DNA of 64,000 nucleotides from Thysanoteuthis rhombus (Eukaryota > Mollusca > Cephalopoda > Oegopsida > Thysanoteuthidae), in the NCBI GenBank assembly GCA_963457665.1, contig OY735237.1, forward strand, positions 2,818,322 through 2,882,321, written 5' to 3'. Both the position numbers and the translations under genes were made by a program. The notes under the pieces were generated by a model, which saw only the letters and a list, made by a program, of their open reading frames with translations, ran no database searches and was not told the origin of the DNA. Of the stretch, positions 34,076-45,394 are shown one piece after another (position 1 is the stretch's first letter; each line of letters starts with the position of its first letter).

Positions 34076-34125
34076 ATGAATTTCTAATTGGTTCGAATTC
34101 GCAACTAAACCCTGGAAGGACCGAG
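34076..34125 (+). repeat. 50-bp dispersed repeat, inverted copy at 46207-46256
   Basis: 'tgaatttctaattggttcga' and 'actaaaccctggaaggac' are present here and as reverse complement near 46207-46256, almost without mismatch. Such high identity is unusual in this old, diverged region. It contains GGTTCGAATTC, which resembles a pol III B box. Confidence 0.6.
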
Positions 34126-34387
34126 AAGAAAAGATGTTTCATGTCCACAAACAATTAAATACAATAAGAATAAAATGAATAGAAAACTCACCAACCGAAT
34201 TATTAAACTATCACCCACAAATTTCATTCAGTTTTTCAATATTGATTATAATGATAAACAATAAAGTGACTGAATAAATGTATAAAATATGAGTTAATTA
34301 CAATCGATTATGAAGCGGTCATAGAAAAGACTCGCTTAGTTACTATTTGTTGAGGTTAATTAATAAAATTAAGCTTTAAATACTTAC

Positions 34388-34555
34388 AAGATGATTGATT
34401 GCATAAACTTTGGTGGTTTGTGTCTTTAAGAAATAGAGGATGGATTAGGATTTACTGATAATCTGCTTGATGCTTCAAACTGTCTTGTTTAGATGACGTC
34501 CATTTTGCAGAATTATAAAAAGAGAGTGACGTCATTAGGGCTACTTCCGAGTAAG
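34388..34555 (-). promoter_or_regulatory. Proposed promoter and non-coding first exon of ZNF-B
   Basis: On the minus strand: CGGAAGT (34543-34549), a perfect CRE TGACGTCA (34527-34534), AAAATGG with an adjoining GACGTCAT (34493-34508), then 'gcagattatcagtaaatcc'. The exon ends 'aatcatctt' at 34388 before GTAAGTA. It aligns base by base with the ZNF-C copy on the other strand and with the ZNF-A copy. It lies 3.4 kb upstream of the ZNF-B acceptor. Confidence 0.7.
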
Positions 34556-34799
34556 GAACAATAAATAAAAAAAACGATTGTAGAAAAAATTGAAAAAGCA
34601 TTTTATTTTCCAGCCAGATTAGAAAAAAAGTAAATTATTTTGATGATTAATTTATTTTAAATAATTATTAACAAAAAAAAAATGATTATGAGGTCAATAT
34701 GGTAGGCGGAGCTATTGGCCGTATATTTTTCTATCTGTACGGGGTTTTAGATGATTTAATACAAACTTGCGATAAAAATAAAGTTAGAACATATTAGGT

Positions 34800-35910
34800 T
34801 AGTTCTACAAATCTCTGTTTGAACCTTTCCGTGCTACTTTTTCACCATTTTCTTCAGCTACGGAGTTTTCGCACAGCTGTTATTTAAGCTTTTTTTGTAT
34901 TTAATTAAGATGTGTTTACATTTAGGATATTATTGGATAAAAAAAAATGATATTAAGTAAAAGTTACAAGTAGGGAGCTCTATTGACTTTTTCACAATAA
35001 TAAACAAAGTGCGTGGGTGGGAATTATAACAGTGAACGAAATCGACGACGAAAAAATCAGCTTTAGGAAAATGCAAATATTTACAATTGACTACGGGTGC
35101 ACAATATGTACAAGAGTTGACTGAAAAATGAAATCTGTGCTGTGAGTCGGAAGTTTTCGTCGTGGAAATGAAATTTGCTGCGATGTGATGAAAGTTTTTA
35201 CAGAAAACATTTATTCAAAATTATATAACAGCCGTTTCTTTATTCCTGTTGGCTTGTTTTTTTATGGACTCGTGGACTAATATTTACACGGGTTTATTAG
35301 CCATCGAAGCTTTTTGATAATAGATAAATAATAATATGAATAAATAAAGACCGAGTTAATAAATGATATCAAAAAATATATGTTGAATTGAGACAATAAT
35401 TTGTTTCAAATTTACAATCAACTCTGTTCGCTATCTGCCTTTGTTTTTGTCTAATCTGTGCACCCGTAGTCGATTTTCTCTCATCGTTATAACTCCCACT
35501 CGCGCACTTCGTTTATTGTTGTCAAAAAGTCAATGGAGCTCCGTAATTGAAAGTTTTTCTTTCTATCAATCAGATATTTAACTCAATAAGATCTTGAACG
35601 TAAAAATAGTATTAATTAAATTTAAAAAAAGCTTAAATAAAAGTTAATTAAGCTTTTTTTATTTAATCAAGATGATTTTACATGTGGGATCTTATTGAAT
35701 AAAACATTTGATGGATAAAAAGAAAAAGTTTCTAACAGGGAATCCCATTGACGTGAAAAAATTGATTAAATAAAAAGTTTAAATAAGAGCCATACAAAAA
35801 CTGATGAATTTTAGTAGCAAGGCAAGAGTTGTGATATTGGATGGTGAAAAAATAGAAATAAAAGGTTCGAACAAAAATTTGTTAAAAAAGAATAAACATG
35901 TACCAACTTA
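34800..35910. repeat. Nested fold-back (inverted repeat) element between two divergent promoters
   Basis: The left arm 34880-35103 ('ttatttaagcttttttt', then 'gagctctattgactttttc', then 'gactacgggtgcaca') pairs with the right arm 35458-35640 read backwards, with about 355 bp between. Directly after, at 35643-35755, another forward part-copy begins with 'attaagctttttttattta', and at 35765-35900 another reversed one. The outermost parts ('ttgaacctttccg' at 34822; 'aaaggttcgaac' at 35860) also pair. So at least four copies of one unit alternate in orientation. No transposase is encoded. A single-arm copy lies at 14390-14560. Confidence 0.7.
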
Positions 35911-36348
35911 TTTTTATGGTAAATTTGAAAAATTGACGGTCAAAAATATCCCCCAACGACTTATCCGTGACAAATAGTTGTCTAAAGCCAATACACCCGG
36001 AATTCGAATAAAATACACGGATGAGCCTTTGAAACGACAACGTATCGAAAAGAGGAAACAATTAAAAATGAATTCAATTTGAATTAAATTACGTAAGGAA
36101 AAAAAGATTGAGTGTTGCCATTACTGTTATAATTGAATTGAAAATTTAGCTATGTTATTGCCAAAATTAACCCAATCGGAAGTATCCATTTCAATGCTAA
36201 CCGTATTGAATCTCATTTTTTACACATTATATAACAAAAAAGACCGTTTTTAGTATAATGCAAAAAATTATTTTTGTTAGATCTCCTCCTATTCTTCCTT
36301 TTCATGATATGGATTTTATGGAAATGGTTCAACACCTTTGATGACGGC
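35911..36348. other. Intergenic between divergent ZNF-B and ZNF-C
   Basis: A plus frame near 35952-36080 reads PQRLIRDK, stop, ANTPGIRIKYTDEPLKRQRI, then EKRKQLKMNS. This may be a scrap of decayed coding DNA. Otherwise it is AT-rich and empty. Confidence 0.35.
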
Positions 36349-36502
36349 TGACGTCACTTCCCCTTTTTTTCCAACTTCCGCAAGATGGACGTAACTTGAA
36401 GCAGACGTACTGAAGCATCTAACAGATTATCGCAGTAAATCTTAATCCATCCAATCTTTTTCAAAAACACAAACCAGCAAGTTTTATGCACCAGATCATC
36501 TT
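36349..36502 (+). promoter_or_regulatory. Proposed promoter and non-coding first exon of ZNF-C
   Basis: TGACGTCA (36349-36356) is followed by CTTCCCC, then ACTTCCG (36374-36380) and CAAGATGGACGTAAC (36381-36395). Then come 'gaagcatctaacagattatc' and an exon ending 'gatcatctt' at 36502 before GTAAGTATTC. The alignment with the ZNF-B copy covers the whole segment in inverted orientation. It is 6 kb upstream of the ZNF-C acceptor at 42531, on the same strand. Confidence 0.7.
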
Positions 36503-36612
36503 GTAAGTATTCAAAGCTTTATTTCAATATGAGGTATAGGTTCAGCTTATGAAGCCAAGCCATCTAACCATATGATGTGCTTTTGGGTACTATCAACGAA
36601 CTTCTGGCGAGG

Positions 36613-36624
36613 CGACACGTGTCG
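36613..36624. promoter_or_regulatory. 12-bp palindrome with E-box
   Basis: CGACACGTGTCG is a perfect palindrome with a central CACGTG E-box, 110 bp into the first intron of ZNF-C. A bHLH site is possible. No equivalent is seen beside ZNF-A or ZNF-B. Confidence 0.4.
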
Positions 36625-39600
36625 ATTAAAACGTCTGTGACTTGGAATCTATCAATTGTGTCTCTATGCTTATCGATAGAAGAAAGATTGCAGTAAATAA
36701 GCTATTTTTCTCCTTTTCACGAAATGAAACCGGAGAAAGATCGGTCGGAAAACTTGTTAACATTTGTGATCCAATTCACTAGCAGAAATAGCGTATCTGA
36801 ATTGTAGCCTGATTTTCACACATATTTTATAAATCCTCCCAAAATATTCTAATGGATCGATTCCAATTAAAAATGTAAGGATGTATACATCTTTGAACGG
36901 ATTTTCCTATGAGAAGTTTATTTTTTAAGAATATCTCCTAGATTTTCTTTCTCCAAATCTAAATCCCCAATTTTGATATTATGAATGAAGTGTCACCCTA
37001 CCATTTTATAGTTATGGAGATGATAGTGCACAGAGACTAAATCTGTGGCAATTTGACTCGATCCTGTGGACTGTCTTTTTTTAAATCTGCCCAGATCAAA
37101 GAAAAAAAAACAAATCGTAAAACAAAAAGATAAAATATTTCCTGTTAAGAAAGTTGTTCATTGATTTTTTTCAATAAAGTACTGAGTGCACTTTTTGTGT
37201 ATTGAAAAAGAAAAAGATATATATCTGCTGGAAACTTGTTCATCATGGTTTTTTATAAATTTTGTCCTCAAATTATTTAATGGTTTTTGGCCTATTGCAA
37301 AGATTTTGAAATTTTATTATCACAAAGAGTGGTATTCTACTTATCGATAAATAAAGTTTTACTAATTCTGAGGTACCTGTTTTTGTTTTTTTTGTTTTTT
37401 CATAAGAATTTTTATTATTTGTGTTTTAATTACAGAAGTTACCATTATCTATACGGTAGCCGGTAACTATCTTTCTTAGCTTTTTACTTTGTTCAACATG
37501 CTATATTGGCCTGTCCAATGTATCCGTATTTACTAGCAGTCAGCGTGCTTTGTGGTCGCAGTAGGTTTAAATTACATTAATCTATATGAGATTAAAGATG
37601 ACCTCTTATTTGATCACCCCACTTGGTAAATTAAATTAGGAAATAATATTTTTTGCATAATCCAGTCAATTAGTCTTCAAATCAATTTTGTTTGATTCAA
37701 ATTTCTCCAATGTAAATTCTATTCTGGAAAGATTTTCAAAGATCAAGATCCTTATCTCTGTTGACACATCAGCCCAACCTTCAAAAATGACAGAATATTA
37801 GTCAGATTACACAACTGCAGTTTGAAGTTGCTTGAAAATCCTGTGAATAGAATATCTCTTTAAATTATCTGCGAATGAAATAAAACAAATATTTGGTACT
37901 GCAGAAACAGAACATCTTGCCTAAATACATTTAATTCAGAGGCTGACAATTACCACTGTCAACAAATAGAGAGAGAGCATCACTCCAGAATTATATCTTT
38001 GACATACAGATTTGCTCCTTGTTATCCATGTCTGGCTAATACAATTCACTTGCTCTGAAACCTCATCAGAACAAATTTACTTTCAATGATGAGTCAGTTT
38101 ATTAGTACTCCCATCACCAGTCAGCAATGCAAATGTTTTGATTTGATTTTTGAAATATTTAAAAAAAAACTCATATATTCAGTTTCTGATTTTGGAAATA
38201 TCTTCCAAAGAATTGGGAGCAAATATTTCTCTTCTCTGACCCCAAAGTCTTAATTTCTGATTTTAAAAAATGGAAATTACATGCTTATCAAGCAAAATAA
38301 TATTTCAATTTATTGTATTTTTCATTTTCCAATTCAGGGAATATTTTGTACATTTCTGGATGTGGTTCCAAATATAGTTTCAACTTATCTAATATCTCTG
38401 CGGAAGTATTTTTATAGAAAAAGTTGGCATTTTAAATAACCTCATGATATTTTATAAAGATTTGATGAAATTAAAAAAAAAAAAGGGTTGATTAACTCAA
38501 AAAATATCCCTGCAGTCTTTTCTTACAAAAACCTTTTTTATAAATGAATTCATGAACTAAAAAGCACTCATAGAGTATATGCCTCTACCATTGCTATTGA
38601 AACTGGAAACTGAATGAAAAATTCATATATAGTCAAAATACAGCGGATGTAACTATAAAATAGCCCATATTCCATCCTTCTACAAAAAGGTTATTGAAAT
38701 TCATGGAGAACATGTAGATGTGTGTCCAGACAGACCAATGGACACAAGACTTTATTAGCAGAAGTAAATGAATGAGTACTCAAAATTTAATTGAAATCCG
38801 ATCATTTGATAAAATCTGGACATGTTCCTCCTAATAGTTTTCACAGTGCTAATAGTTTTCACAGAGACAAAAATCCATTATTCTAAACACTGAAAAGGTT
38901 TTTATACCAGAATTTTCTTCACTCATTCTTCTAATAAATGACATGAGAATAAAATTGGGTTTTTTCATTTTTCAGATAAATATTTGATTTCAAAAATTTA
39001 ATATCATCGTTACTTAACTGAACTGTATAAATATCAACTTTTCACTGTAGAAAAAAAAAAACAATGAAAATATCTTATTCAACTATAGGGATGCTTTTTC
39101 AATTGGTATTTTCTAGAAGTCAAAGTATGGTAACATGCTTGTTAATACCTGATAAGTTATCATGCCTGACAGTCAAGTCAAAAAAGCTGAGTTGGTTTGC
39201 CAGCAATTGTAAAATATAGCATACAAAAAGCTATGATCACAATATGTCACTAGAATAATTTTCCCAAAATATCTTAATCTTATAAATATCTATTCCATCA
39301 AAAAGGGTAAAACTTGGTTATCACAAAAAAGGAGAATAGCTTTCAAAAACATAAATCTGGAACTCTAGTCTCAATGGAAAGAACAGCTAATCTCAAATAC
39401 CATATTTATTTTCTCAAATTTATGGTCACAAGTAATGAAATGAAATATTTTGTATTAATGTTCAGTTGAAATTTAAAAACCTCCACTTGAAGAAAGCCTA
39501 AAAGGGATAAAACCTTTGGAGGACTGTATTGAGTATTGTCTCTTTTGATTGGTTCATGAAAAAAATGTCGGGACTTGTTGGATTCAACTGGGTTTCTGTA

Positions 39601-40250
39601 CGAAAAAATCACTTCTAAAGAACTATAACTAAGAAATTATAAAAATACCTCTGATCAACATTTTTTAATCTTATCAATATATTTGATTATTCAGCATTGT
39701 TACATTCCAATAACAGATTCTCAGTTGAGTAAAGATATTGAAAGAATAGAGCAAGTATTTTTTTTTTAAATGATTGAATCATAAGAATTTGTTTTCTAAA
39801 ATGTGCTGATTTTACTGTTATCTATTCATTATTGCTCAATCCTAAAATTTTTTCTTTATTACGCAAATGATATTGAGCCAAAATGGAATATTATTTAACA
39901 AATTCAAATATTATATTTGACATAAAGATTATCATGCACTAATACTTTACTTTTATTAAAAGATATCAATTTCGTGTTCAATCTTTACATAAACCTACAA
40001 TCAAGAGCAGATGCAATATGACTTTTGCTTGTCTGGTCACATGGTTTCATTATTGAACCTTTTTTTCTCCATGTGCACTGCATTAAAATTTCACTGCACA
40101 GCATAGACCTATGTATGCCAGCTTGAGTGGAAAGGAAATGCCTTCCCATTATAGAAGTCCATCCAGGATAACTAATCAGATGGATTCATCATTACAGAAT
40201 TATCCAGCTTGATGAAGCATAACACACTAGAATTTGGACTAAATAAGCAA
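36625..40250 (+). other. ZNF-C first intron, AT-rich
   Basis: No gene recognised. A small tandem duplication 'ctaatagttttcacag' occurs twice at about 38833-38865. Short frames such as 39406-39612 (minus) have no signature. Confidence 0.5.
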
Positions 40251-40254
40251 AGTC

Positions 40255-40470
40255 TCTTTTTGATGGATCTCATTTAACTAGTTTTGAAATTACTGTTTTG
40301 TATTATTATATTAAGTATGTTTTTGCTAAAGACATCTGATTGAGGTTGGATCTTTGATAATTACTTATTCTCTTATTGGTGAATCTTGTGTAACTAGTTT
40401 TGAAAACACTGATTTCATTATATCAAGTATGTTTTTTGTTGAAGACAACTGATTGAAGTTGGATTTCCCA
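40255..40470 (+). repeat. Two tandem copies of about 115 bp
   Basis: 'taactagttttgaaa', 'caagtatgtttttgctaaag' and 'gattgaggttggat' in the first copy (40275-40352) return at about 40390-40470 with few changes. Confidence 0.65.
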
Positions 40471-40768
40471 TTTCTCTTTCTTGTGTCTGAAAGTTCCTGT
40501 AAACGTTTCTGTTTAATTATTGCTGGCAAGAATGGTTTCCCATTTTATTCCACAACAAGAAAACAAAATTATTTGTTACTTTATCTCTATGATTAACAAA
40601 TGTTTGAAGTGTTTGTGTCTGTAGGCAGAGTCATAAGAGCGTATTAGGGCTTCAACGATTAATCAACAAAAATCAATAACAAAATTAGTCAACTATGAAT
40701 TTCATTGTTTTCTATTTGTTGATGATGTCATTGCATGTTTCTATTGCTGTGGTGCTGAACTTGTTAAT

Positions 40769-41230
40769 GTGAAGATGAAATTACTTTATCATCCATTTTA
40801 TCCCCCTCTCATACTCCTGTTTTTCTCTGCTTTATTTCATATAACCAGCCGTCAGCTGGAACACCTTAAATCCCATCTTCCCTTCGTTTTCTCCGTTCTT
40901 GTTTTGTTTTTTTTTAAATCAATCCTTGAAATGAATAAAGTTGAAAGAAAGAGTAGGAAAAAAGTAAGACTAAGAACTAAGATGACTACTTCCTCCCTCC
41001 ACCAATACTCCTTCACTCTGTGTTGTAAGGTTATCTCTCTATCACTCCAGCTCCACTGTACTTTATCTTTAACTCGGTCATCAATAACTAGCCCCAATCG
41101 GATGTTTACACCTTCGATCTTGCCAAGCCAATGTGGTCTATCAAATGTTGGCAGAACACCAAATTCACAAAAAATTACATGCTTTTTTAGCACCCTTTCT
41201 TTCAACATTTCAACTTTAATTTTAAACTGA
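40769..41230. other. Segment open on both strands, no recognised product
   Basis: The plus strand is open for 153 codons and the minus strand for 118 codons (40852-41208). The minus reading (FGVLPTFDRPHWLGKIEGVN, then IRLGLVIDDRVKDKVQW) has a mixed, protein-like composition, while the plus reading is Ser/Leu/Phe-rich. The stretch is pyrimidine-rich on the plus strand, which by itself lowers stop codons on both strands. I favour a decayed insertion on the minus strand, but no family is recognised. Confidence 0.3.
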
Positions 41231-42104
41231 GAGGTAATTTATTTTCTTGAAAATCAGAAGGCTATGAAATAAGCAAGGGTCCAAAATAAGGATTTTCGGT
41301 TGTAAAAAAAAACTGAAATTTTTTTCAGTTTACCTTTAAGTCTTTGTTGATTTTAAGAGTAACTGTAGAGTTTGAAGAGTACTTGATTTTTCAATTTAAA
41401 GTGCACCTTGGTGCTTTTTTGTTAATAAGATTTCCAATTCCTCGGGTTTGTTTGTTTTTTTTTACTAAAATATTCCTTTGTACTTTGCCTGTCCTTGGTT
41501 TTAAATGAATCAATGACTGACAAATCAAGTGAAATAATCCATAACTAATTGAAAATCAAAATATCTGTTAATTGCAGCTTTGGAGAATATAAGTATGGCT
41601 CAAATTTGTTCAGTGTAAACATCTCAATCTCTATACAAATAGTTGTAAATATCAGTACAGGTATGCCTTAAATATCACAGTCAATTCATTCAAAAATCTT
41701 ACGTGTTGTTCAAAACTTCATGATTTTTACTTTAATCATACTGAATTGAAACCATACTATTCAAGGTACTGCTGTGTATTTATGTACATAGAGACATACA
41801 GAAAGATACAGACAACAGAGAAAGAAAGGTGGAAGAGATATATACGATAGATCACACTATAAGAGAATCTAGTATTTGAGGTTATTGGGAAATCAACATA
41901 TTGTCTTTGTCCATTTTTCAAAATTTTGTGTAATAATTGGAAAGTCAGGTGTGGTGCTCCAGTATAATTGATAAGACTATCATTTATTTACAAAATGAAT
42001 GATAATTTAGTTCTACATTTGGTAGGAAACTGATGCTGTTGGCTTTTGATTTTTTAGTTTTCCGTATAGAAGTTCAAGAGTTGAAAGAAGTTGAAATACA
42101 ATTT
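41231..42104 (+). other. ZNF-C intron, AT-rich
   Basis: Nothing assignable; short simple tracts only. Confidence 0.5.
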
Positions 42105-42345
42105 TAACCTAATCGCTGTACTGTCTTTGAAAGTATCTTTTGCTGTCATATCAATGTAAATACAATGAAAGCAATATATATTTTTGGTTCAGGATAAGCA
42201 TGAAACCAACTCTTTTCTTAGCTCATCAGGTAAAGGTAAGCTTTCTTGCTGTATTATCTCTAAAAGTGTCTTTTGCTATCTGTTATATTGATATGAATAC
42301 AGTAAAAGCAGTAACACCTTTGACAGAAGTCAGATCCAGGGATTT
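42105..42345 (+). other. Conserved intron block with ATG micro-exon candidate (ZNF-C)
   Basis: The two 50-bp copies (42116-42170 and 42250-42315) flank an acceptor-like TTCAG (AG at 42191-42192). A segment encoding MKPTLFLAHQ follows from the ATG at 42200 and ends CAG|GTAAAG at 42229. A second donor GTAAGC lies six bases on. This is the best-bounded of the three copies. Confidence 0.5.
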
Positions 42346-42530
42346 ACCTAAGACTAATCAATTTTCCACTATAGTTACATCACAGATATTAATTATTGAA
42401 GGACAATATTGTCTCTATCAAAAAGGAAATTCATTTATAAAATTTAGATTCTGCTGAGCCTAATCAAATATAGAGTGAATCGATCTGATTTATTTATTTA
42501 ATTTTTAAATCATATTCTTTCTTTTTACAG

Positions 42531-43031
42531 ATGTTCCGACTGGAATAAAATTTTAAAAAGAACTTTGAAACCTGTCAGTGGAGAGCAATCCTATTCTTCT
42601 GAATTGTATGGGTCTTCCTTCTCATGAAGTCAATGGCTACAGGCATGAACTTGCATTGGAGACGAACCGTATTTTTGTGCGGGTATCATCCTTTTTACAG
42701 ACATGAAGTTTGTTGCAGTATTTGCAATCAATAATTGTAGAAAATTATATTCTTTTATAGCACGGATATCCCTGTGCAGAAAATATTTTTGGGAAACTTC
42801 AAAATTTGGTGAATTAGATTGTTTCATTGATTTTGAGTAAACTATAGGAAAATGCCAAAGAAAATATATTGTGGAACTTGCAGGTGTGAATTGTCTAGTA
42901 GATCCAATTTGAAAGAAACACGAGAAAACCAAGGATAAAAACTCGAGAGTGTGGCTATTGAACAGAAATATCAAATTTGGTTATGCATATGCAAACATAT
43001 TCTTGCTGGCTCTTTTTCAATTTGAACAAAC
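42531..43031 (+). pseudogene. Splice acceptor and decayed 5' fingers of the ZNF-C exon
   Basis: CTTTTTACAG precedes 'atgttccgactggaataaaa'. One frame then reads LKPVSGEQSYSSELYGSSFS followed by TGA: a finger in which both cysteines have become serine and tyrosine. More broken finger text continues to 43031. At 43032 an indel in the linker sets the reading frame of the intact array. Confidence 0.7.
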
Positions 43032-44063
43032 ATGCAGAAGCCCACTGGAGGCAGACCATATTGTGAAGTGTGTGGCTCGTCTTTTTCACATAGGTCATAT
43101 TTGATTCGACATATGCGAACACACACTGGAGAAAAGCCATATTCTTGTGAAGTGTGCGGCTCTTCCTTTTCAGAGAAGTCATCTTTGAAAAAACATATGC
43201 GAACGCACACTGGTGAGAAACCATATTCTTGTGAAGTATGTGATGCTTCCTTTTCAGTCAAGTCGAATTTGAACAAACATATGCGAACACACACTGGAGA
43301 GAAACAACATTCTTGTGAAGTGTGTGGCTCTTCTTTTTCACGAAAGGAACACTTATTGCTACATATGCGAACACACACTGGAGAGAAACCATATTCTTGT
43401 GAAGTGTGTGGCTCTTCCTTTTCAGTCAAATCAAATTTGAACTATCATATGCGAATACACACAGGAGAAAAGCCATATTCTTGTGAAGTGTGTGGCTTTT
43501 CCTTTTCAGCAAATTCAGATTTGATCAAGCATATGCGAACACACACTGGAGAAAAGCCAAATTTTTGTGAAGTGTGTGGCTCTTCTTTTTCTGTCAAGTC
43601 AAATTTGAATAAACATATGCGAACACACACTGGAGAAAAGCCATATTCTTGTGATGTGTGTGGCTTTTCCTTTTCAGAGAAGTCAACTTTAAAAAAACAT
43701 ATGCGAACACACACTGGAGAGAAACCATATTCTTGTGAAGTATGTGGTGCTTCTTTTTCACGAAAGGAGCATTTGTTACTGCATATGCGAACACATACTG
43801 GAGAGAAGCCATATTCTTGTGATGTGTGTGGGTCTTCCTACTCGGACAAGTCATATTTGAAACAACATATGCGAACACACACAGGTGAGAAACCATATTC
43901 TTGTGAAGTGTGTGGCTCCTCTTTTTCACGAAAGGAACATTTGTTGGTACATATGCGAACACACACTGGAGAGAAGCCATATTCTTGTGAGATGTGTTAT
44001 TTGTCATTTGCACAGAAGTCAAATTTAATGCAACATCTACGAACACATATTGTAAAGAATTAG
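43032..44063 (+). CDS. C2H2 zinc-finger array protein ZNF-C (12 fingers)
   Basis: The 343-residue frame contains twelve C2H2 fingers separated by TGEKP linkers, with no other domain. Expected role: nuclear DNA-binding protein. Finger 1 lacks one residue before the first cysteine (RPYCEVC). The rest are regular 28-residue units. Helices fall into few classes: E-K-S-S-L-K-K (fingers 2 and 8, the latter with T), V-K-S-N-L-N (3, 5, 7), R-K-E-H-L-L (4, 9, 11), plus A-N-S-D and D-K-S-Y. The order 2-3-4 and 8-9 suggests internal duplication of blocks. The last finger ([10 protein letters not shown]) is followed by HIVKN and a stop. The DNA of the repeats is nearly identical even at synonymous sites. 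It is divergent to ZNF-B, with the proposed start at 36349-36502. Confidence 0.87.
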   Translation: MQKPTGGRPYCEVCGSSFSHRSYLIRHMRTHTGEKPYSCEVCGSSFSEKSSLKKHMRTHTGEKPYSCEVCDASFSVKSNLNKHMRTHTGEKQHSCEVCGSSFSRKEHLLLHMRTHTGEKPYSCEVCGSSFSVKSNLNYHMRIHTGEKPYSCEVCGFSFSANSDLIKHMRTHTGEKPNFCEVCGSSFSVKSNLNKHMRTHTGEKPYSCDVCGFSFSEKSTLKKHMRTHTGEKPYSCEVCGASFSRKEHLLLHMRTHTGEKPYSCDVCGSSYSDKSYLKQHMRTHTGEKPYSCEVCGSSFSRKEHLLVHMRTHTGEKPYSCEMCYLSFAQKSNLMQHLRTHIVKN

Positions 44064-44620
44064 TATCTTAGGTAGTCTTGTGAAGGAACATGTTCAAATT
44101 CACTCGAGAGAAACCACCTTGTGAACTGAGTGTTTCTTTTGTTTCACTCAAGTTGAATTTTGTGTGACATACGTGAACACATACTAAATAGAAACCATGT
44201 CATCGCAATAGGATCTTCATTTTCTCAAGTATCACATTTGCTGCAGCATATGCAGAAAAAAAAAAACATGTTCATTTGGAAGTGAGGATCTTCCTTTTCA
44301 GAAAATTCAATTTATCAACAAATACTGTAACAGATAATTAATGGAAAACATACCTTTGTGAAGTCTTTGTTTCATTTTTTGTCTAAGAAGTCAGATTTGA
44401 TGTTGAAAATATAACACTCACTGGGGGAAAATCATGATTTTGTGAAAAATGCAGTCATTCATTTTCAATGATATTTGAATTGAAAAGACATGCAAATACA
44501 CTCAGGTGATGATAAATGTTCTTAAGATGTTCAGTAATCTTTTACAGAAGTCACTGTTTATATCCATGAAAACTCATGTTGATAAAAAAACATAATTTTG
44601 TGCTCTAATCTAGATGTACT
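44064..44620 (+). pseudogene. Decayed 3' fingers of ZNF-C
   Basis: After the stop the plus strand still shows the finger rhythm: 'cactcgagagaaaccacctt' (44101), 'acatactaaatagaaacca' (44180), 'gcagcatatgcaga' (44244), 'actcactgggggaaaatcat' (44410). Stops and indels run throughout. At least five finger lengths are lost. Confidence 0.65.
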
Positions 44621-45201
44621 CAATGAAATGGCTGGTAGATATTTTACTCTGACATATTTTTTTGGTGTTTGACTTTGCAATTCCACTTTTTTATTGCAAA
44701 ATTTTGAGCAAATGAATTCAATTCTATCATTTTGAGTCTTCTCAATCTTTGTTCTTATCCTCTTTTTCTCCTGATGTATTCAGACAAAGGAAGATTTTGT
44801 GTCTGGATTAATTTAGCTTTTTTATACTTTATTCCTTCTCTTCTATTTCCTCTGATGTTGTATTTCCCTGAAGAAAAGTCTTCAAACAAAGGATCTAGAT
44901 GAATCTAGATTTTCTTTGAGATATTTAACAGGATTGAAATTCAACTCAATTTATCTGAGTTAAATTTTCTGTAGGTAACTTAAAACTCATCAAATGATTA
45001 TGAAGATATAAACAAATATTTTATGCTTACATTTGAAAATCTTGTGAAGAAATTAAAGAAATTTTGTATCAGAAGGGATAACTTTTTTTTTGCTGTTGAT
45101 TAGGAAGTTTTTTTAGTTTTTGCATGACTGGGTCGATATTTGTAGTGTTCTGCATCTTTGTGGGAGTTGGCTTATAGTAGTAGTTATTTTTTTTCTTGTA
45201 G
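44621..45201. other. AT-rich intergenic stretch
   Basis: No gene seen. 'gggagttggctta' at 45162 is repeated as 'aggagttggctta' at 45200, a short local duplication around the acceptor of the next feature. Confidence 0.5.
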
Positions 45202-45394
45202 GAGTTGGCTTACATTAGCAAGGATCAAGAAAGTGTCCAAGCAGTGAGTGCCACCTGTTGGAATGAGAGTTCTTTCTTAGAAAAAAAGGAGGAAATATCC
45301 GGTAGAATAAAAATCAAAATGAATTTTTTTAAAATATCAGTCTTATTTTTACTGTTCAATATTTTGGGGAGTTTGGCACAAGAATACCTTTATG
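45202..45394 (+). CDS. Candidate first coding exon with signal peptide (partial gene)
   Basis: A pyrimidine tract ending TTCTTGTAG (AG at 45200-45201) is followed by a leader and an ATG at 45319 in a good context (aaaATGA). The 25 codons read MNFFKISVLFLLFNILGSLA and then QEYLY. That is a basic N-region, an 11-residue hydrophobic core and a cleavage site after SLA. The exon ends with one base of the next codon at a GTAAGA donor (45395). A phase-1 junction soon after a signal peptide is common in secreted-protein genes of animals. An upstream open stretch in the same frame (from 45205) is probably 5' UTR. No downstream exon was identified, so the product is unknown. It could be an orphan exon. 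Confidence 0.45.

Noticed and set aside
40769-41230. 153-codon protein on the plus strand
   Set aside because: The composition is that of a pyrimidine-rich tract (Ser, Leu, Phe). There are no domains, and it lies inside the presumed ZNF-C intron. The competing minus-strand frame is as convincing.
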